DNA from: LMUY01 sp964242925
GTDB taxonomy: Bacteria; Pseudomonadota; Alphaproteobacteria; Acetobacterales; Acetobacteraceae
DNA: 20,979 nt
Direction: 5' to 3'
NCBI GenBank assembly: GCA_964242925.1
Contig: CAXTBW010000076.1
Location: 1-20,979, forward strand
This document shows positions 7,026-14,704 of this stretch, one piece after another; position 1 is the first letter of the stretch; the number at the start of each line of letters is the position of its first letter. The translations under genes and the position numbers were made by a program. The notes beneath the pieces were generated by a model. It ran no database searches. It was not told the DNA's origin and saw nothing but the letters and a program-made list of their open reading frames with translations.

Positions 7026-8177
7026 GTGCCTTCTTGGCTGGTGCTGCTGCTCGCCACCGGCTGCGGGCTGATCGTCGCCAACATCTACTATGCGCAGCCG
7101 CTCGCCGGGCCGATCGCCGCGGCGCTGGGGCTGTCGCCGCACGCGGCCGGGCTGACGGTGACGATGTCGCAGATCGGCTACGGGCTGGGGCTGCTGTTCG
7201 TCGTGCCGCTGGGCGACCTGTTCGAGAACCGGCGGCTGATCGTGCTGATCGTGGCGCTGAGCGCGCTCGCGTTGCTGGCGGCGGCGCTATCCGCCAGCGC
7301 GCCGCAGTTCCTCGCCGCGGCCACGCTGATCGGGATGGGGTCGGTCGCGGTGCAGGTGATGGTGCCGTTCGCGGCCCACCTGGCGCCCGAGGCGACGCGG
7401 GGCCGCGTGGTCGGCAACGTCACCAGCGGCCTGATGCTGGGCATCATGCTGGCGCGGCCGGCGGCGAGCTTCGTCGCGGACCGGTTCGGCTGGCACGTGG
7501 TGTTCGGGGTCGCCGCCGCACTCATGGCCGGGCTGGCCGTGGTGCTGCGGCTGGCGTTGCCGGCACGGCGCCCGGCGCCCGGCCCCGGGTATCGCGCGCT
7601 GCTGGCGTCGATGGCGGCGCTGGTGCGGGACACGCCGGTGTTGCGCCGGCGGGCGGCGTACCAGGCCTGCCTGTTCGGCGCGTTCAGCTTCTTCTGGACC
7701 GCGGCGCCGCTCCAATTGAGCGCGGTGTTCCACCTGTCGCAGACGGGAATCGCCTGGTTCGCGCTGGCGGGGGTGGCCGGCGCCATCTCCGCCCCGATCG
7801 CGGGCCGCGTGGCCGACCGCGGCTGGAGCCGCCCGGCGAGCGGGCTGGCCATGCTGGCGGTCGCCTGCTCGTTCGCATTGGGCTATGGCGGCCGCAACGG
7901 CGGCGGCGCGGGCCTGGCCATGCTGGTGGCGGCGGCGATCCTGCTGGATTTCGGGATGACCGCCAGCCTGGTGCTCGGGCAGCGGGCGATCTTCAGCCTG
8001 GGCGCAGCCTACCGCAGCCGGCTGAACGGGCTTTTCATCGCCGCCTTTTTCGTGGGCGGCGCGATCGGTTCGGCCGCCGGCGCCTGGGCGTTCGCGCAGG
8101 GCGGCTGGGCGTTGACCAGCGCGCTGGGCGTGGCGGCGCCGTTGCTGGCGCTGACCTACTGGACCACCGAACGTTGA
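7026..8177 (+). CDS. Major facilitator superfamily transporter (DHA1/AraJ-like)
   Basis: The 383-residue protein has about twelve hydrophobic segments. The MFS signature after TM2 is VVPLGDLFENRRLI, matching the G-D-x-x-x-x-R-R motif, and a second-half counterpart is IAGRVADRGWSRP. LIVANIYYAQPLAGPIAAALGLS at the N-terminus resembles the AraJ/YgaY-like drug and sugar efflux group. The substrate is unknown. No ATG is available; the GTG at 7026 gives a sensible short leader before TM1, and the reading frame remains open far upstream only as a shadow of the preceding gene. Its stop overlaps the TTG start of the DUF3455 gene (TTGA). Confidence 0.87.
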   Translation: MPSWLVLLLATGCGLIVANIYYAQPLAGPIAAALGLSPHAAGLTVTMSQIGYGLGLLFVVPLGDLFENRRLIVLIVALSALALLAAALSASAPQFLAAATLIGMGSVAVQVMVPFAAHLAPEATRGRVVGNVTSGLMLGIMLARPAASFVADRFGWHVVFGVAAALMAGLAVVLRLALPARRPAPGPGYRALLASMAALVRDTPVLRRRAAYQACLFGAFSFFWTAAPLQLSAVFHLSQTGIAWFALAGVAGAISAPIAGRVADRGWSRPASGLAMLAVACSFALGYGGRNGGGAGLAMLVAAAILLDFGMTASLVLGQRAIFSLGAAYRSRLNGLFIAAFFVGGAIGSAAGAWAFAQGGWALTSALGVAAPLLALTYWTTER

Positions 8178-8656
8178 GGGCGCTGCCAAGCCTGGCCTTG
8201 GTGAGCCTGGCCTTGGTGAGCCTGGCGCTGCTGGCAGCATCCAGCGCGCAGGCGGCGCCCTTCGTGCTGACGGGGACCGGCCAGCAAATCTACGGCTGCG
8301 GCCAACGCGACGGCGCCTGGGCCTGGACGTTGAAGGCGCCCGCCGCCGTGCTGACCGACAAGGACGGCCGGGAGGTCGGGAGGCACTTCGCCGGGCCGAG
8401 CTGGCGCGCCACGGATGGCAGCACCGTCGTGGGCGAGGTGTTGGCCGCAAACCCGGCGCCCTTGCCCGGCGCCATCCCGTGGCTCGTGCTGCGCGCGGCA
8501 TCGCACGAAGGCGCCGGCGCCTTCGCTCAGGTGAGCTACATCGTGCGCAGCGACACCGTCGGCGGGTTGGCGCCCGCCACCGGGTGCGACGCGGCCCATG
8601 AGGGCGCCGAGGCGCGGATCGACTATCACGCGACCTATACTCTGTTCGGCGGATAG
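8174..8656 (+). CDS. Secreted DUF3455-family protein
   Basis: A 160-residue protein with a clear signal peptide. The leader is MRALPSLALVSLALVSLALL, followed by AASSAQA and a probable cleavage before APF. The mature part carries the DUF3455 pattern: QQIYGCG, WTLKAPAAVLTDKDGREVGRHFAGPSW, GSTVVGEV, GAIPWLVLRA and a final GCDAAHEGAEARIDYHATYTLFG. The function of the family is not established. The start is a TTG at 8174 overlapping the MFS stop by 4 bp. The leader contains a near-perfect 15-bp tandem repeat, listed separately. Members are common next to unrelated genes in proteobacteria, so context says little. Confidence 0.85.
   Translation: MRALPSLALVSLALVSLALLAASSAQAAPFVLTGTGQQIYGCGQRDGAWAWTLKAPAAVLTDKDGREVGRHFAGPSWRATDGSTVVGEVLAANPAPLPGAIPWLVLRAASHEGAGAFAQVSYIVRSDTVGGLAPATGCDAAHEGAEARIDYHATYTLFGG
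8189..8230 (+). repeat. 15-bp tandem repeat inside the signal-peptide coding region
   Basis: AGCCTGGCCTTGGTG occurs twice head to tail (8189-8203 and 8204-8218), followed by a third partial copy AGCCTGGCGCTG (8219-8230). Each unit encodes SLALV, so the hydrophobic core of the DUF3455 signal peptide is built of repeated pentapeptides. Since the unit is a multiple of three, changes in copy number would keep the frame. Confidence 0.85.
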
Positions 8657-8701
8657 CCTTGCCCGCGGCGACGACGGCGGCCTAGCCTGCGCGGATACGC
8701 C

Positions 8702-8718
8702 GGAGACCGCACGCCATC
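8702..8718 (+). promoter_or_regulatory. Ribosome site and ATC at the expected dppB start
   Basis: GGAGA at 8702-8706 is followed after 9 nt by ATC (8716-8718), exactly where the PAFILSRILQAIPV leader of a DppB protein would begin. There is no ATG, GTG or TTG in this frame between the in-frame TAG at 8683 and a TTG at 8761 (a CTG lies at 8731). The spacing supports initiation here, with ATC either a rare start or a changed ATG. Confidence 0.5.
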
Positions 8719-9684
8719 CCCGCCTTCATCCTGTCGCGCATCCTGCAGGCCATCCCCGTATTGCTGGTCGTGGCGTTCGTCGCCTTCGCGCTGTTCGCCT
8801 ACGTCGGCGACCCGGTCAACATCATGCTCGGCACCTCCTACACCGAGGCCGACAAGGTCCGCATGACCCACGCGCTCGGCCTCGACCAGCCGTTCGTGGT
8901 CCAATACGTGAAGTTCCTCTGGGCCGTCCTGCACGGCGAGTTCGGCGTCAGCTACCGCCTGGCCCGCCCGGTCTCCTCGCTGATCGCAGAGCGGCTGCCC
9001 GCCACCGCCGAGCTGTCGGCCGCGGCCGCGCTGTTCGCGTTGGCGGTGGGCGTGCCGGCCGGGGTCTACACGGGCATCTACCGCACGGCGTTCGCCTCGC
9101 GCGTGTTCATGACGCTGAGCCTGGTCGGCGTGTCGCTGCCGACCTTTTTGATCGGCATCCTGCTGATCCTGGTGTTCAGCGTGCTGCTGGGCTGGCTGCC
9201 GTCCTACGGCCGCGGGACCACGGTCGATTTTGGTTTCTGGACCACCGGGCTGCTGACCGTGTCGGGGCTGAAGGCGCTGGTGCTGCCGGCAATCACGCTC
9301 GGGCTGTTCCAGATGACGCTGATCATGCGCCTGGTGCGGGCGGAGATGCTCGAGGTGCTGCGGTCGGACTACATCAAGTTCGCCCGCGCGCGTGGGCTGT
9401 CCAGCCGCGCCATCCATTTCGGCCACGCGCTGAAGAACACGCTGGTCCCCGTGATCACGGTGGCCGGGCTGCAGCTGGGCGGCATCGTCGCGTTCTCGAT
9501 CGTGACGGAGACGGTGTTCCAGTGGCCCGGCATGGGCCTGCTGCTGGTGCAGTCCATCCAGGTCGGCGACATCCCCGTGATGTCCACCTACCTGCTGCTG
9601 GTGGCGGTGCTGTTCGTCGTCATCAACATGGTGGTGGACCTGCTATACTTCGTGGTCGATCCGCGGCTGCGGGTGCGCCGATGA
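8716..9684 (+). CDS. dppB: Peptide ABC transporter permease, DppB type
   Basis: One of the two membrane subunits of a dipeptide/oligopeptide/nickel-type importer. Six hydrophobic segments are visible. The large periplasmic loop between TM1 and TM2 has the family's LGLDQPFVVQYVKFL segment. The cytoplasmic EAA loop reads EVLRSDYIKFARARGLSS, and the end is typical: DLLYFVVDPRLRVRR. The start is the problem. The natural N-terminus falls on an ATC at 8716 (322 residues) preceded by GGAGA; the first conventional start, TTG at 8761, would remove part of TM1 (307 residues). Either the gene uses an unusual start, or one base is changed or misread. Its stop overlaps dppC by 4 bp (ATGA). There is no binding-protein gene in front; the preceding gene is DUF3455, 59 bp away. 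Confidence 0.85.
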   Translation: MPAFILSRILQAIPVLLVVAFVAFALFAYVGDPVNIMLGTSYTEADKVRMTHALGLDQPFVVQYVKFLWAVLHGEFGVSYRLARPVSSLIAERLPATAELSAAAALFALAVGVPAGVYTGIYRTAFASRVFMTLSLVGVSLPTFLIGILLILVFSVLLGWLPSYGRGTTVDFGFWTTGLLTVSGLKALVLPAITLGLFQMTLIMRLVRAEMLEVLRSDYIKFARARGLSSRAIHFGHALKNTLVPVITVAGLQLGGIVAFSIVTETVFQWPGMGLLLVQSIQVGDIPVMSTYLLLVAVLFVVINMVVDLLYFVVDPRLRVRR

Positions 9685-10592
9685 ACGCAGTTGCGCGGGC
9701 TTGGGACGGCGACTTCCTGTACGGTTTCCGCCGTTCCCCCGTCGCGATCGTCTCGTTCGCAATCGTGGCGTTCTGCTTCCTCGCCGCGCTGCTGGCGCCG
9801 CTCGTGTCGCCGTACGACCCGTTCGACCTGGCCAGCCTGAACCTGATGGACAGCCTGATTCCGCCCGCCTTCCTGCCCGACGGCAGCGCGGCGCACCTGC
9901 TGGGCACCGACAACCAGGGGCGCGACCTGCTCTCCGCGATGCTCTACGGCGCCCGCATCAGCCTGGAGGTCGGGCTGTCCGCGGTGGTGTTCGCGACCGT
10001 GGTCGGCGTGGTGGTCGGGCTGACCGCGGGATACGCCGGCGGCGCGGTGGACGCCGTGCTGATGCGGGTCGCGGACGTGCAACTGACGTTCCCGGCCATC
10101 CTGATCGCGCTGCTGGTGGACGGCGTGGTGAGCGTTACCTTGCCGTCCGGGCTGCACGAGCGGTTGGAGATCTTCGTGCTGATCTTCGCCATCGGGATCA
10201 GCCGCTGGCCGCAATTCGCCCGCACCGTGCGCGGCTCCGCTCTGGTGGAGCGCGGGCGCGACTACGTGCTGGCGGCGCGGGTGATCGGGCTGTCGGGCCC
10301 ACGCATCGTGTTCACCCACATCCTGCCGAACGCGTGGGGCCCGGTGGTGGTGATCGCGACCATCAACATCGGATTGTCGATCTTGGACGAGGCGACGCTG
10401 TCGTTCCTGGGCGTCGGCTTGCCGGCGACGCAACCATCGCTCGGCACGCTGATCCGCATCGGCAACGACTTCTTGTACAGCGGCGAGTGGTGGATCACCA
10501 TCTTCCCCGGCGTGGCGCTGGCGGTGATGGTGCTGGCGATCAACCTGCTGGGCGACTGGCTGCGCGACGCGCTCAATCCGAGGCTGCGATGA
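9681..10592 (+). CDS. dppC: Peptide ABC transporter permease, DppC type
   Basis: A 303-residue second membrane subunit of the importer. It has the N-terminal OppC_N-like segment (DGDFLYGFRRSPVAIVSF, TM1, then PLVSPYDPFDL). Next comes LLGTDNQGRDLLSAMLYGARISL, a hallmark of DppC/OppC, then the EAA loop (ERGRDYVLAARVIGLSG, about residue 190) and the terminal LGDWLRDALNPRLR. Starts with an ATG overlapping the dppB stop (ATGA) and ends with an ATGA overlap into dppD. It pairs with DppB to form the translocation path in the inner membrane. Confidence 0.93.
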   Translation: MNAVARAWDGDFLYGFRRSPVAIVSFAIVAFCFLAALLAPLVSPYDPFDLASLNLMDSLIPPAFLPDGSAAHLLGTDNQGRDLLSAMLYGARISLEVGLSAVVFATVVGVVVGLTAGYAGGAVDAVLMRVADVQLTFPAILIALLVDGVVSVTLPSGLHERLEIFVLIFAIGISRWPQFARTVRGSALVERGRDYVLAARVIGLSGPRIVFTHILPNAWGPVVVIATINIGLSILDEATLSFLGVGLPATQPSLGTLIRIGNDFLYSGEWWITIFPGVALAVMVLAINLLGDWLRDALNPRLR

Positions 10593-11551
10593 GCGCTCTG
10601 CTCGAGGTGGACGCGCTGTGCGTCGATTTCCCGACCCGGCGCGGCGTGCTGCACGCGCTGGACCACGTCAGCCTGAGCCTGCAAGCGGGCGAGATATTGG
10701 GCGTGGTGGGGGAGAGCGGCGCGGGCAAGTCGCTGACCGGCGCCGCCATCATCGGCTTGCTGGAGCCGCCCGGGCGGATCGTGGCCGGGGAGGTGCGATT
10801 GGAGGGAAGGCGCATCGACCGGCTGGCGCCCGAGCAGATGCGCCAGGTGCGCGGGCGGCAGATCGGCGCGGTGTTCCAGGACCCGCTCACCACGCTGAAC
10901 CCGCTCTACACCGTTGGGCGCCAACTGGTGGAGACGATGCAGACCCATCTGCGCCTGTCCGACCGCGAGGCGGGGGCGCGCGCCGTCACATGGCTGCAGA
11001 AGGTCGGCATCCCCGGCGCGGCGGAGCGGGTCGGCGCCTACCCGCACGAGTTCAGCGGCGGCATGCGGCAGCGCGTGGTGATCGCGCTCGCCTTGTGCGC
11101 GGAGCCGAAGCTGGTGATCGCCGACGAGCCGACCACCGCGCTGGACGTGTCGGTGCAGGCGCAGGTGATCGCCCTGTTGCGCGGGCTGGCGCGCGAGCAC
11201 GGCACGGCGGTGCTGCTGGTGACGCACGACATGGGGGTGATCGCCGAGACGTGCGACCGGGTGGCGGTGATGTACGCCGGCCGGGTGATCGAGGTGGGCG
11301 GCGTGGGCGCGGTGGTGCATCGCCCGGCGCATCCGTACACGGTCGGGCTGATGGGCTCGATCCCAACCCTGGGCGAGCGGGTGGGCCGGCTGGCGCAGAT
11401 CGACGGCGCGATGCCGCGGCTGAGCGCCATCCCCGTAGGCTGCGCCTATAACCCGCGCTGCCCGAAGGTGTTCGATCGCTGCCGGGTGGAGCGGCCGGAG
11501 TTGATGCCGGCGCGGGAGAACGTAGCGGCGTGCTGGCTGTACGCCGCGTGA
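10589..11551 (+). CDS. dppD: Peptide ABC transporter ATP-binding protein, DppD type
   Basis: A 320-residue ATPase subunit. Walker A is GESGAGKS at residues 41-48, the Q-loop is in FQDPLTTLNPLY, the signature is EFSGGMRQR at 154-162, Walker B is KLVIADE ending at E180, and the H-loop is H213. The C-terminal oligopeptide-transporter extension has four cysteines, C285-x5-C291-x6-C298-x16-C315, the pattern reported as a [4Fe-4S] site in DppD/DppF-type ATPases. ATG overlaps the dppC stop by 4 bp, and the stop overlaps the GTG of dppF by 4 bp. It forms a heterodimer with DppF on the cytosolic face. Confidence 0.93.
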   Translation: MSALLEVDALCVDFPTRRGVLHALDHVSLSLQAGEILGVVGESGAGKSLTGAAIIGLLEPPGRIVAGEVRLEGRRIDRLAPEQMRQVRGRQIGAVFQDPLTTLNPLYTVGRQLVETMQTHLRLSDREAGARAVTWLQKVGIPGAAERVGAYPHEFSGGMRQRVVIALALCAEPKLVIADEPTTALDVSVQAQVIALLRGLAREHGTAVLLVTHDMGVIAETCDRVAVMYAGRVIEVGGVGAVVHRPAHPYTVGLMGSIPTLGERVGRLAQIDGAMPRLSAIPVGCAYNPRCPKVFDRCRVERPELMPARENVAACWLYAA

Positions 11552-12537
11552 GCGATGTGTTCGAAGCAGTGGATGTCAGCCGCACGTTCGACGTGTCCAG
11601 GCCGTGGCTGCAGCGCGTGCTGTCCGGGACCGGCCGCCGCACGCTGCGCGCGGTGGACGACGTGAGCTTCGCCATCCCGAAGGGCACGACGCTGTCATTG
11701 GTGGGGGAGAGCGGCTGCGGCAAGAGCACGCTCGCGCGCATGGCCGTCGGGCTGTATCCGCCGACGTCCGGGGAAATCCGCTTCGAGGGGCAGCCGCTGT
11801 CGTCGGCGCGGTCGCAGCCGGCGCTGCGGCGGCGCATGAACATGATCTTCCAGGACCCGTACGCCTCGCTGAACCCGCGCTGGCGGGTGCGCGACATCGT
11901 GGCCGAGCCGCTGCGCGCGTTCGGCATGCTGCACGGCGCGGCGGTGGCCGAGCGGGTCGGCGCGTTGCTGTCGCAGGTGGGTCTGGCGGCGGCGGATGGC
12001 GGCAAGTACCCGCACGAGTTCAGCGGCGGGCAGCGGCAGCGCATCTCGATCGCGCGCGCGCTGTCGTCCGAGCCGGACTTCCTGGTGTGCGACGAGCCGA
12101 CCAGCGCGCTGGACGTGTCGGTGCAGGCGCAGATCCTGAACCTGATGCGGGAGCTGCAGGCGCGGTTAGGCCTGACCTACCTGTTCATCAGCCACAACCT
12201 GGCCGTCATCCGCCACATGTCGGACCAGCTCGGCGTGATGTACCTGGGCCGCATCGTGGAGCATGGTCCCGGGGAGGCGATCTTCACCAACCCGCGCCAC
12301 CCCTACACGCGGCTGCTGTTGGAGGCGATTCCGGACCTTGCCGCGGCGGGCGGCGCAGCGCGCGAGCGGCCCGGCATCGGCGGCGAGGCGCCCAGCCCGA
12401 TCGCGCCGCCGCCGGGCTGCACGTTCCACCCGCGCTGCCCCCTGGCGAACGAGCGCTGCCGGGTGGAGCGGCCCGGCTATACGCAAGCGGGAGCGGTACG
12501 CGTGGCGTGCCATGCGGTGGAGGAAGGGCGGGGGTGA
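11548..12537 (+). CDS. dppF: Peptide ABC transporter ATP-binding protein, DppF type
   Basis: A 329-residue second ATPase. Walker A GESGCGKS is at 53-60, the signature EFSGGQRQR at 157-165, Walker B FLVCDEP near 178-184, and the H-loop histidine in FISHNLAVIRHMSD. The C-terminal extension again has four cysteines (C291, C297, C304, C321) in the Fe-S-type spacing. The GTG at 11548 is chosen because it overlaps the dppD stop as GTGA; an upstream start at 11530 would lie inside dppD. It is the last gene of the dppBCDF row. The plus-strand operon ends here and no terminator with a T-tract is evident in the next 60 bp. Confidence 0.92.
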   Translation: MSDVFEAVDVSRTFDVSRPWLQRVLSGTGRRTLRAVDDVSFAIPKGTTLSLVGESGCGKSTLARMAVGLYPPTSGEIRFEGQPLSSARSQPALRRRMNMIFQDPYASLNPRWRVRDIVAEPLRAFGMLHGAAVAERVGALLSQVGLAAADGGKYPHEFSGGQRQRISIARALSSEPDFLVCDEPTSALDVSVQAQILNLMRELQARLGLTYLFISHNLAVIRHMSDQLGVMYLGRIVEHGPGEAIFTNPRHPYTRLLLEAIPDLAAAGGAARERPGIGGEAPSPIAPPPGCTFHPRCPLANERCRVERPGYTQAGAVRVACHAVEEGRG

Positions 12538-13065
12538 CGTGTTTCTCGTCCAAGGCATTTTTGAGCCGCGCTTCGAAGACCTTTCCAGTCTCGGCTTCAA
12601 TCGCGCCTAGTCCGGATGACAGGGTAGGCTCCTCCTTGCGCGTTTGCTCCGCTTCCTCGTTGCGGAAGATCGGCCCGGGTATCTCATCCACTTCCGCCGG
12701 GTATGGCTTGCCCAGCAGCAGGTGCTGCGTCGCGTCGCCGTAGACGCCGCGTCCAGCCTCGCGTTCGATCTCCTGCGCCCGCCCGCGCGCTCGCGCCAGC
12801 CAGTCCTTGAACTCCTCCAGCGTCGGGAGTTCTTCGGGTTTGAGCAGCGGCACTGGGCGGTAACGAGGGTTACCCACAGAAACCGCGCAGGTTCCGCGCG
12901 CGGTCGTCCGGTCACGCCCTGACTTCTGAACCAGCCCGGGTCGGTGAAGCTCTGGTGATGCGACGGCCCCAAGTCGCACCGGCCGCCGTGGGGCCGCGGT
13001 CTCGGGTCTGGGATCGTGATGGTGATCGGGATGACGATCGGATCGGAACAGTCGTGGGAGTCCAC
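12538..13065 (-). pseudogene. Probable broken gene of unknown family
   Basis: The minus strand shows two coding-like segments in different frames. From a GTG at 13065 the frame gives DSHDCSDPIVIPITITIPDP and continues to GPSHHQSFTDPGWFRSQ, with G/C-rich third positions. Beyond about 12910 the protein-like reading is in another frame: VGNPRYRPVPLLKPEELP, then a hydrophilic helical stretch with TLEEFKDWLARARGRAQEIE and GVYGDATQHLLLGKPYPAEV, ending near NALDEKHV by 12540. That second frame has a GTG at 12877 and stays open to 12284, but the last 250 bp are antisense to dppF and not protein-like. Interpretation: a frameshifted and 3'-truncated gene, or two small genes. I do not recognise the family. 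Confidence 0.4.
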
Positions 13066-13206
13066 GCGGAGATTCTCGACTGGGTGTCAGCCCTACTAAC
13101 ACGCATGCAGCGGAGTTGCGGCCTTCCGAAGCCGTCGCTTGGCTCGACCTACCTGAGCCCCGCCAGTAGACCGAGCGGTGAGACGCCGCCGGCCGGCACG
13201 CTCGTC
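12538..13206. other. 669-bp stretch without an intact recognisable gene
   Basis: This is the longest non-genic-looking part of the window. 12538-13065 holds the broken minus-strand reading described separately. 13066-13206 lies upstream of it and downstream of the SnoaL-like gene, and shows no ORF, clear hairpin or repeat. No tRNA-like cloverleaf or insertion-sequence ends were seen. Confidence 0.5.
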
Positions 13207-13638
13207 TCAGCCAGCGGCAGGCTGCGCCCAGCCGAGTTCCTTCATCGTCCAGCCGGCGTTCCAGACCTTCGTCATCGCGGCGATTCGGTCGCCGGCAAAC
13301 CGCATGATGTAGACGTAGTCAGCCGCCGTGCTCTTCCCGGTCGGCGGCACCGGGCCGCCCTCGCCGATGTGGGTGGCGAAGAAGGTGGCGGCGGCGCAGA
13401 CGGTTTGACGTTCCCGGTCCGTCGCGAACGCCCGGATTTCGTAGCGTCCGTCCGGCAGGGTGGTGAGCAGGCCGCGCATCCAATCGGCGTAGCCTTGCAA
13501 CGTCGTGATCGTCGCCACCGGCTCGGACTGCGCCGCGAAACTCGCGTCGGGCGTGCAGAATGGCTGGCACCCGGCCCAGCCCTCGCCGGTCTCGCACGCG
13601 ACGAAGAACCGCCGCGCGATCGCCTCGATGTCCGCCAT
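13207..13638 (-). CDS. SnoaL/NTF2-like fold protein
   Basis: A 143-residue cytosolic protein with the alpha+beta cone pattern of the SnoaL-like/NTF2-like superfamily. It opens with an N-terminal helix (ADIEAIARRFFVACETGEGW), then FCTPDASFAAQSEPVATI, a helix GYADWMRGLLTTLPD, strands with RYEIRAFATDRERQTVCAAATFFATH, and a final ADYVYIMRFAGDRIAAMTKVWNAG. Members are ester cyclases, isomerases or ligand-binding proteins; nothing here fixes the activity. AGGGAG precedes the ATG at 13638 by 9 nt. It lies 60 bp after mbfA on the same strand and could be co-transcribed. Confidence 0.75.
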   Translation of the reverse strand: MADIEAIARRFFVACETGEGWAGCQPFCTPDASFAAQSEPVATITTLQGYADWMRGLLTTLPDGRYEIRAFATDRERQTVCAAATFFATHIGEGGPVPPTGKSTAADYVYIMRFAGDRIAAMTKVWNAGWTMKELGWAQPAAG

Positions 13639-13698
13639 GGCGATGGGCTCCCTGGTTTTCCGCGCTATCGTAACGACTTCGCCGCGGCAGGGAAGAGG

Positions 13699-14655
13699 TC
13701 AGCCGCTGCCGATCAGCACGCCCACCGCCAGCACCACCGCGCCGCCCAGCATCACCTTGGCCATCGCCGACAGCGGCGAGGTTTCCATGTAGCGCCACTG
13801 CACCCACGCGATCGCCGCCAACTCGAACACCACCACCACGCCCGAGGCGGCGGTCGCGGTCCAGAACGCCGGGATCAGGAACGGCAGCGTGTGCCCAATG
13901 CCGCCCGCCATGGTCATCAGCCCGCACACCAGCCCGCGCAGATACGGCGTGCCGCGGCCCGAGATCTTGCCGTCATCCGCCAGCGCCTCGGCAAACCCCA
14001 TCGAGATGCCGGCGCCGATGGAGGCGGCCAGGCCCACCAGGAAGGTGCTCCACGTCGAGTGCGTGGCGAACGCCGCCGCGAACACGGGCGCCAGCGTGGA
14101 CACCGAGCCGTCCATCAGCCCGACCAGGCCCGGCTGCACGATCCGCAGGATGAAGCGGCGGCGCGCGCTTTCGTCCTCGCGCAGGCGCACGTCGCCGGGC
14201 AGGCGGCGCTCCATGATGGCGCCGGCGGTGGTCTCGTGCTCGGCCTCGGCGGCGGCCAGGTCGCCCAACAGGCGGCGCACGGCGGTGTCGGTCGCGCGGC
14301 TGGCGGCGCGGGTGTAGAACGTCGCGGCGTCGTTCTCCATCTGCCGCGCGTGGCGGCGCACCGCCTCGAGGCCCATCGGGCGCACCTGCCAAACCGGGCG
14401 GCGCGACACCAGGCCGCGCACGTCCTCGCGCCGGATCAGCGGGATGTGGCTGCCGAACCGCTCCGTGTAGGTGTCCAGCAGCGCGCGGCGATGGCCGTCC
14501 TCCTCCGCCGCCATGTCGGTGAACACTTGGGCGGTGTCGGGGAACGCCTCGCGCAGGTTCTCGGCGAAGTCGGCGTAAACGCGGCCGTCCTCCTCCTCGT
14601 TGCTGATGGCGAGGGCCAAAATCTCCCGTTCGGTGAGCGTCTCGAAAGCATGCAT
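13699..14655 (-). CDS. mbfA: Membrane-bound ferritin-like iron exporter (ferritin-like + VIT1 domain)
   Basis: The 318-residue protein joins an N-terminal erythrin/rubrerythrin-like diiron domain (about 1-155) to a C-terminal VIT1/CCC1-type membrane domain (about 165-318). Candidate iron ligands are E20-E22, EEDGH at 51-55, E107 and EAEH at 137-140. The membrane part contains QPGLVGLMDGSVSTLAPVFA, followed by GLAASIGAGISMGFAEALAD, with about three further hydrophobic segments. This is the MbfA architecture of rhizobia and Agrobacterium, where it exports iron and protects against iron and peroxide stress under Irr control. An Irr-box-like palindrome lies 49 bp before the ATG at 14655. No strong Shine-Dalgarno is seen. 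It follows purH on the same strand with a gap of 63 bp. Confidence 0.92.
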   Translation of the reverse strand: MHAFETLTEREILALAISNEEEDGRVYADFAENLREAFPDTAQVFTDMAAEEDGHRRALLDTYTERFGSHIPLIRREDVRGLVSRRPVWQVRPMGLEAVRRHARQMENDAATFYTRAASRATDTAVRRLLGDLAAAEAEHETTAGAIMERRLPGDVRLREDESARRRFILRIVQPGLVGLMDGSVSTLAPVFAAAFATHSTWSTFLVGLAASIGAGISMGFAEALADDGKISGRGTPYLRGLVCGLMTMAGGIGHTLPFLIPAFWTATAASGVVVVFELAAIAWVQWRYMETSPLSAMAKVMLGGAVVLAVGVLIGSG

Positions 14656-14704
14656 GCGCGCAAGATGGGCGGCGAACCTGTATTGATCAAGTCACGCCGA
14701 CAGC

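Noticed and set aside
12644..12922. Plus-strand ORF of 92 codons in the gap after dppF
   Set aside because: The opposite strand in this stretch has a more protein-like composition (charged helices), and the plus frame lacks a ribosome site.
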